From NCBI RefSeq assembly GCF_040115645.1, contig NW_027096027.1, positions 620,001 to 684,000 on the forward strand: DNA of 64,000 nucleotides, written 5' to 3'. The notes under the pieces are model-generated. The model was not told where the DNA came from. It did no database searches and saw nothing but the letters and a program-made list of their open reading frames with translations. Positions within the stretch are counted from its first letter, which is position 1. Every line of letters starts with the position of its first letter. Position numbers and translations under genes: made by a program. Below are positions 63,889 through 64,000 of the stretch, piece after piece. The DNA comes from Euwallacea fornicatus. Lineage: Eukaryota > Arthropoda > Insecta > Coleoptera > Curculionidae.

Positions 63889-64000
63889 GTTGAATTTCCA
63901 AGAAAAATAGTACTTTATGTGCTCAAACACTCAAAATGTGTGATTGTTCTAAATTTGAAGCTCGAAAACTTCGACAAATGACGACCAAATGTCTTAAACA
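63889..64000 (+). repeat. Partial monomer cut by the window edge
   Basis: The first 112 bases of a tccaag/agtac monomer with gctcgaaaac. It ends at the window boundary in mid-repeat, so the array continues beyond it; the left edge also starts in phase, so the array very likely continues there too. Confidence 0.95.

Larger units (their letters stand above)
1..64000 (+). repeat. Satellite DNA array, 176-bp monomer, 363 full copies plus one partial
   Basis: The window is entirely tandem copies of one 176-bp unit, all in the same orientation. Starts of the motif gttgaatttc (or its variants gttgaacttc, gttgaatgtc, gttgaattgc) fall at 1 + 176n, for example 1, 177, 353, 529, 10561, 16017, 32033, 48049 and 63889. 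The phase never slips. Copies differ by substitutions only; even the A-rich variant tcaaaaaaaaataatgc keeps the length. One counted copy (529-704) has 56 G+C of 176 (32%). The length is close to one nucleosome plus linker, as in many plant and animal centromere satellites. I do not recognise the family, so a centromeric or pericentromeric role in a eukaryote, likely a plant, is inference. There is no gene, transposon or non-satellite spacer anywhere in it. Confidence 0.99.

Noticed and set aside
1..64000. CRISPR array
   Set aside because: The period is 176 bp with no short-repeat/unique-spacer structure; the whole unit is repeated. No cas genes are present.
1..64000. Named plant centromere satellite such as CentBr or the Arabidopsis 178-bp repeat
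   Set aside because: Only the length is similar. I could not recognise matching sequence and have no search to support a name.

Overview
The whole window is one uninterrupted tandem satellite array. The monomer is 176 bp and about 32% G+C (counted on one typical copy). All copies lie head to tail in one orientation. Taking the repeat to start at gttgaatttc, monomer starts fall at 1 + 176n: base 1, 177, 353, and so on to 63889. That gives 363 complete monomers plus a 112-bp partial copy at the right edge. I checked this phase at many points along the window and found no net insertion or deletion. I see no protein-coding gene, RNA gene, transposable element, telomeric repeat, CRISPR array, origin or non-satellite spacer. 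The only open reading frames are short minus-strand artefacts inside the repeat.

The organism is a eukaryote. A nucleosome-scale monomer, AT-rich, held in perfect register over 64 kb and arranged in multi-monomer higher-order repeats, is what centromeric or pericentromeric satellite looks like. A plant is the likeliest source because many plant centromere satellites are 150-180 bp. I do not recognise this satellite family and cannot exclude an animal. Centromere function is inference.

Layout. (1) 1-22528: a loosely ordered domain. Monomer variants are intermixed, with small displaced duplications of about 2-7 monomers at 176-bp multiples; a variant carrying ttttaaatttggaggtcg makes up roughly a third of the copies in the first 12 kb. 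(2) 22529 to about 62304: a higher-order domain. Here 21 recognisable monomer types, which I label A to S with two extra positions, follow each other in a fixed order. The fullest copy is 22529-26224 (21 monomers, 3696 bp). Later units start with the same A-B pair but lose, gain or fuse monomers, giving units of 18, 27, 26, 15, 6, 11, 12, 37, 18, 10, 7 and 11 monomers, then a last unit that is at least 16 monomers if counted to 63888. (3) About 62305-64000: the higher-order pattern fades into loosely ordered monomers again.

There are no genes to work together. The history is one of unequal exchange and local duplication. Evidence includes units with private shared mutations, fused monomers whose head matches one type and tail another, and duplications always displaced by whole monomers. 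Within the monomer the notable features are two abutting short dyads at monomer positions 131-150, a third dyad around 73-87 whose variants keep or lengthen the pairing, five retained CpGs, and stretches that barely vary beside blocks that vary a great deal. Monomer assignments were made by eye and would benefit from a computed alignment.
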